DNA of 64,000 nucleotides from Rhodobacterales bacterium (GTDB lineage: Bacteria; Pseudomonadota; Alphaproteobacteria; Rhodobacterales; Rhodobacteraceae), in the NCBI GenBank assembly GCA_002748265.1, contig PDRY01000021.1, positions 1-64,000 of the forward strand, in the 5' to 3' direction. A program made the translations under genes and the position numbers. A model generated the notes under the pieces. It searched no databases. It saw only the letters and a list, made by a program, of their open reading frames with translations, and was not told the DNA's origin. Within the stretch, counting starts at the first letter, position 1. Each line of letters opens with the position of its first letter. Below, piece after piece: positions 63,324 to 64,000 of this stretch.

Positions 63324-64000
63324 ATGCGCCTGTTCACTCCCGGTTCCCTGTTCAGCCTTGCCCTTGCCTCGGCCCTTCCGCTCACCGCAACCGCACAGGA
63401 GCCCACCTGGGTGCAGATCGAGGCGCAGCCGTCCCTGGCCAAAGCGCAAGAACGTGCGCAGTCCTATGCGGGGCAGCGCCAGAACGTGAACGGCTTTGCG
63501 CTTGGCGCGGGGTGGTACGCGATCACGCTGGGCCCCTATGCCCCCGACGACGCAGCGCAGCTGCTGCGGGAGCTCAAATCACGCGGGGCGATCCCAGCCG
63601 ATTCCTATCTGACCGACAGTGGCCTCTACCGAAGCCGCTTCTGGCCGCTGGGCGCTGCTCAGGAGCCCGGTCCCCTGCGCCCCCTGCCCGGCGCGGCGCC
63701 CGCAGAAAACGCCCCCGAATCCGCGCCCATCCTGGAGACCGAAACCGCCCCAGCTGCCGAGGCCCCCGCTTCGGATACGGCCCCGGACGCCACCGCGGCC
63801 GACGCCCCCCCGCCCCTGCGCGACGCCGGAGAAAGCGCTGAAGAAGCCCGCGCCAGTGAAAAGGCGCTGTCCCGCGACGAGAAGCGCTACCTTCAGACCG
63901 CTCTGAAATGGGCTGGGTTCTACGACGGCGCGATTGACGGGCTTTATGGCCGTGGCACGCGGAATTCTATGGGGGCCTGGCAGGCCGCGAACCGCTACCC
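63324..64000 (+). CDS. Secreted peptidoglycan-binding protein, 5' part only
   Basis: The frame is open to the end of the window (225 codons). A signal peptide (FSLALASALPLTATA) precedes a mature part with WVQIEAQPSLAKAQERAQSY and FALGAGWYAITLGPY, an SPOR-like fold at about residues 28-105. An Ala/Pro-rich linker (about 120-185) follows, then a peptidoglycan-binding repeat (LQTALKWAGFYDGAIDGLYG). Related roseobacter proteins continue into a serine protease domain, which cannot be checked here. The ATG at 63324 is the first in the frame with a good signal peptide. Confidence 0.75.
   Translation, partial: MRLFTPGSLFSLALASALPLTATAQEPTWVQIEAQPSLAKAQERAQSYAGQRQNVNGFALGAGWYAITLGPYAPDDAAQLLRELKSRGAIPADSYLTDSGLYRSRFWPLGAAQEPGPLRPLPGAAPAENAPESAPILETETAPAAEAPASDTAPDATAADAPPPLRDAGESAEEARASEKALSRDEKRYLQTALKWAGFYDGAIDGLYGRGTRNSMGAWQAANRY

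Overview
The window is a GC-rich chromosomal segment, very probably from a marine alphaproteobacterium of the Rhodobacteraceae (Roseobacter group). The pointers are the sqdB-sqdD-sqdC sulfolipid genes in Rhodobacter order, the hisB-hisH / hisA-(small membrane protein)-hisF-hisE layout, glyQ and glyS separated by a small membrane-anchored protein, dense gene packing with ATGA/GTGA stop-start overlaps, and a short GC-rich repeat of the kind seen in roseobacters. No rRNA, CRISPR array, transposase, integrase or replication origin was found. There are two tRNAs, Gln(TTG) and Leu(GAG).

Region 1 (1-11 kb) is a minus-strand phosphonate locus: a LysR regulator, a family-5 (peptide-type) ABC importer (binding protein, two permeases, fused double ATPase), then phnW, phnX and a formylglycine-type phosphonate monoester hydrolase/sulfatase homologue. 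The same ATAG-N7-CTAT element lies upstream of the binding-protein gene and upstream of phnW, which ties the two halves together. I infer uptake of an ester or conjugate of 2-aminoethylphosphonate (AEP), release of AEP, then PhnW/PhnX breakdown to acetaldehyde and phosphate. Region 2 (11-17.3 kb) holds a MATE exporter, a Kef-type antiporter, a thioredoxin-fold protein resembling iodothyronine deiodinases with Cys in the selenocysteine position, tRNA-Gln and an MscS channel with a BON domain.

Region 3 (17.7-20.8 kb) is one large gene with a less GC-biased composition that joins a polysaccharide pyruvyltransferase domain to an FrhB-type iron-sulfur flavoprotein domain. Region 4 (21-27 kb) is a lipid/oxidative-stress cluster (flavin amine-oxidase-like protein, DUF1365, cyclopropane-fatty-acid-synthase-like methyltransferase, SDR, TspO-like protein, then a divergent SDR plus DUF2177). 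It resembles the RpoE/ChrR-controlled furan-fatty-acid genes of Rhodobacter. Region 5 (27-33 kb) holds a small DUF2946-like protein and a PepSY membrane protein, then a Lrp regulator divergent from ACC deaminase, followed by a homodimeric-type 2-oxoacid dehydrogenase E1. Together the last three look like a route ACC to 2-oxobutyrate to an activated propionyl unit.

Region 6 (33.5-36.6 kb) is an arsenate-resistance operon: a fused ArsR-ArsC, the ArsJ-associated GAPDH and ArsJ. Region 7 (36.7-46 kb) has tRNA-Leu, the sulfolipid operon, small regulators, the histidine cluster and a lytic transglycosylase. Region 8 (46-64 kb) has a copper-exporting P-type ATPase, a degenerate GGDEF-like membrane protein, two Lrp/AsnC regulators divergent from ilvC, a DMT exporter, the glmM-folP-folB operon (FolB carries a long extra C-terminal domain), a SleB-type cell-wall hydrolase, a pyruvate-phosphate-dikinase-like protein with an eroded ATP-grasp part, glyS-(DUF)-glyQ, and the start of a secreted peptidoglycan-binding protein that runs off the end.

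The most unusual items are the phosphonoester-type AEP locus with its shared operator, the pyruvyltransferase/FrhB fusion, the bacterial deiodinase-like protein, the ACC deaminase plus E1 module, and the PPDK-like protein beside glyS. All assignments are from reading motifs by eye; no database search was run.
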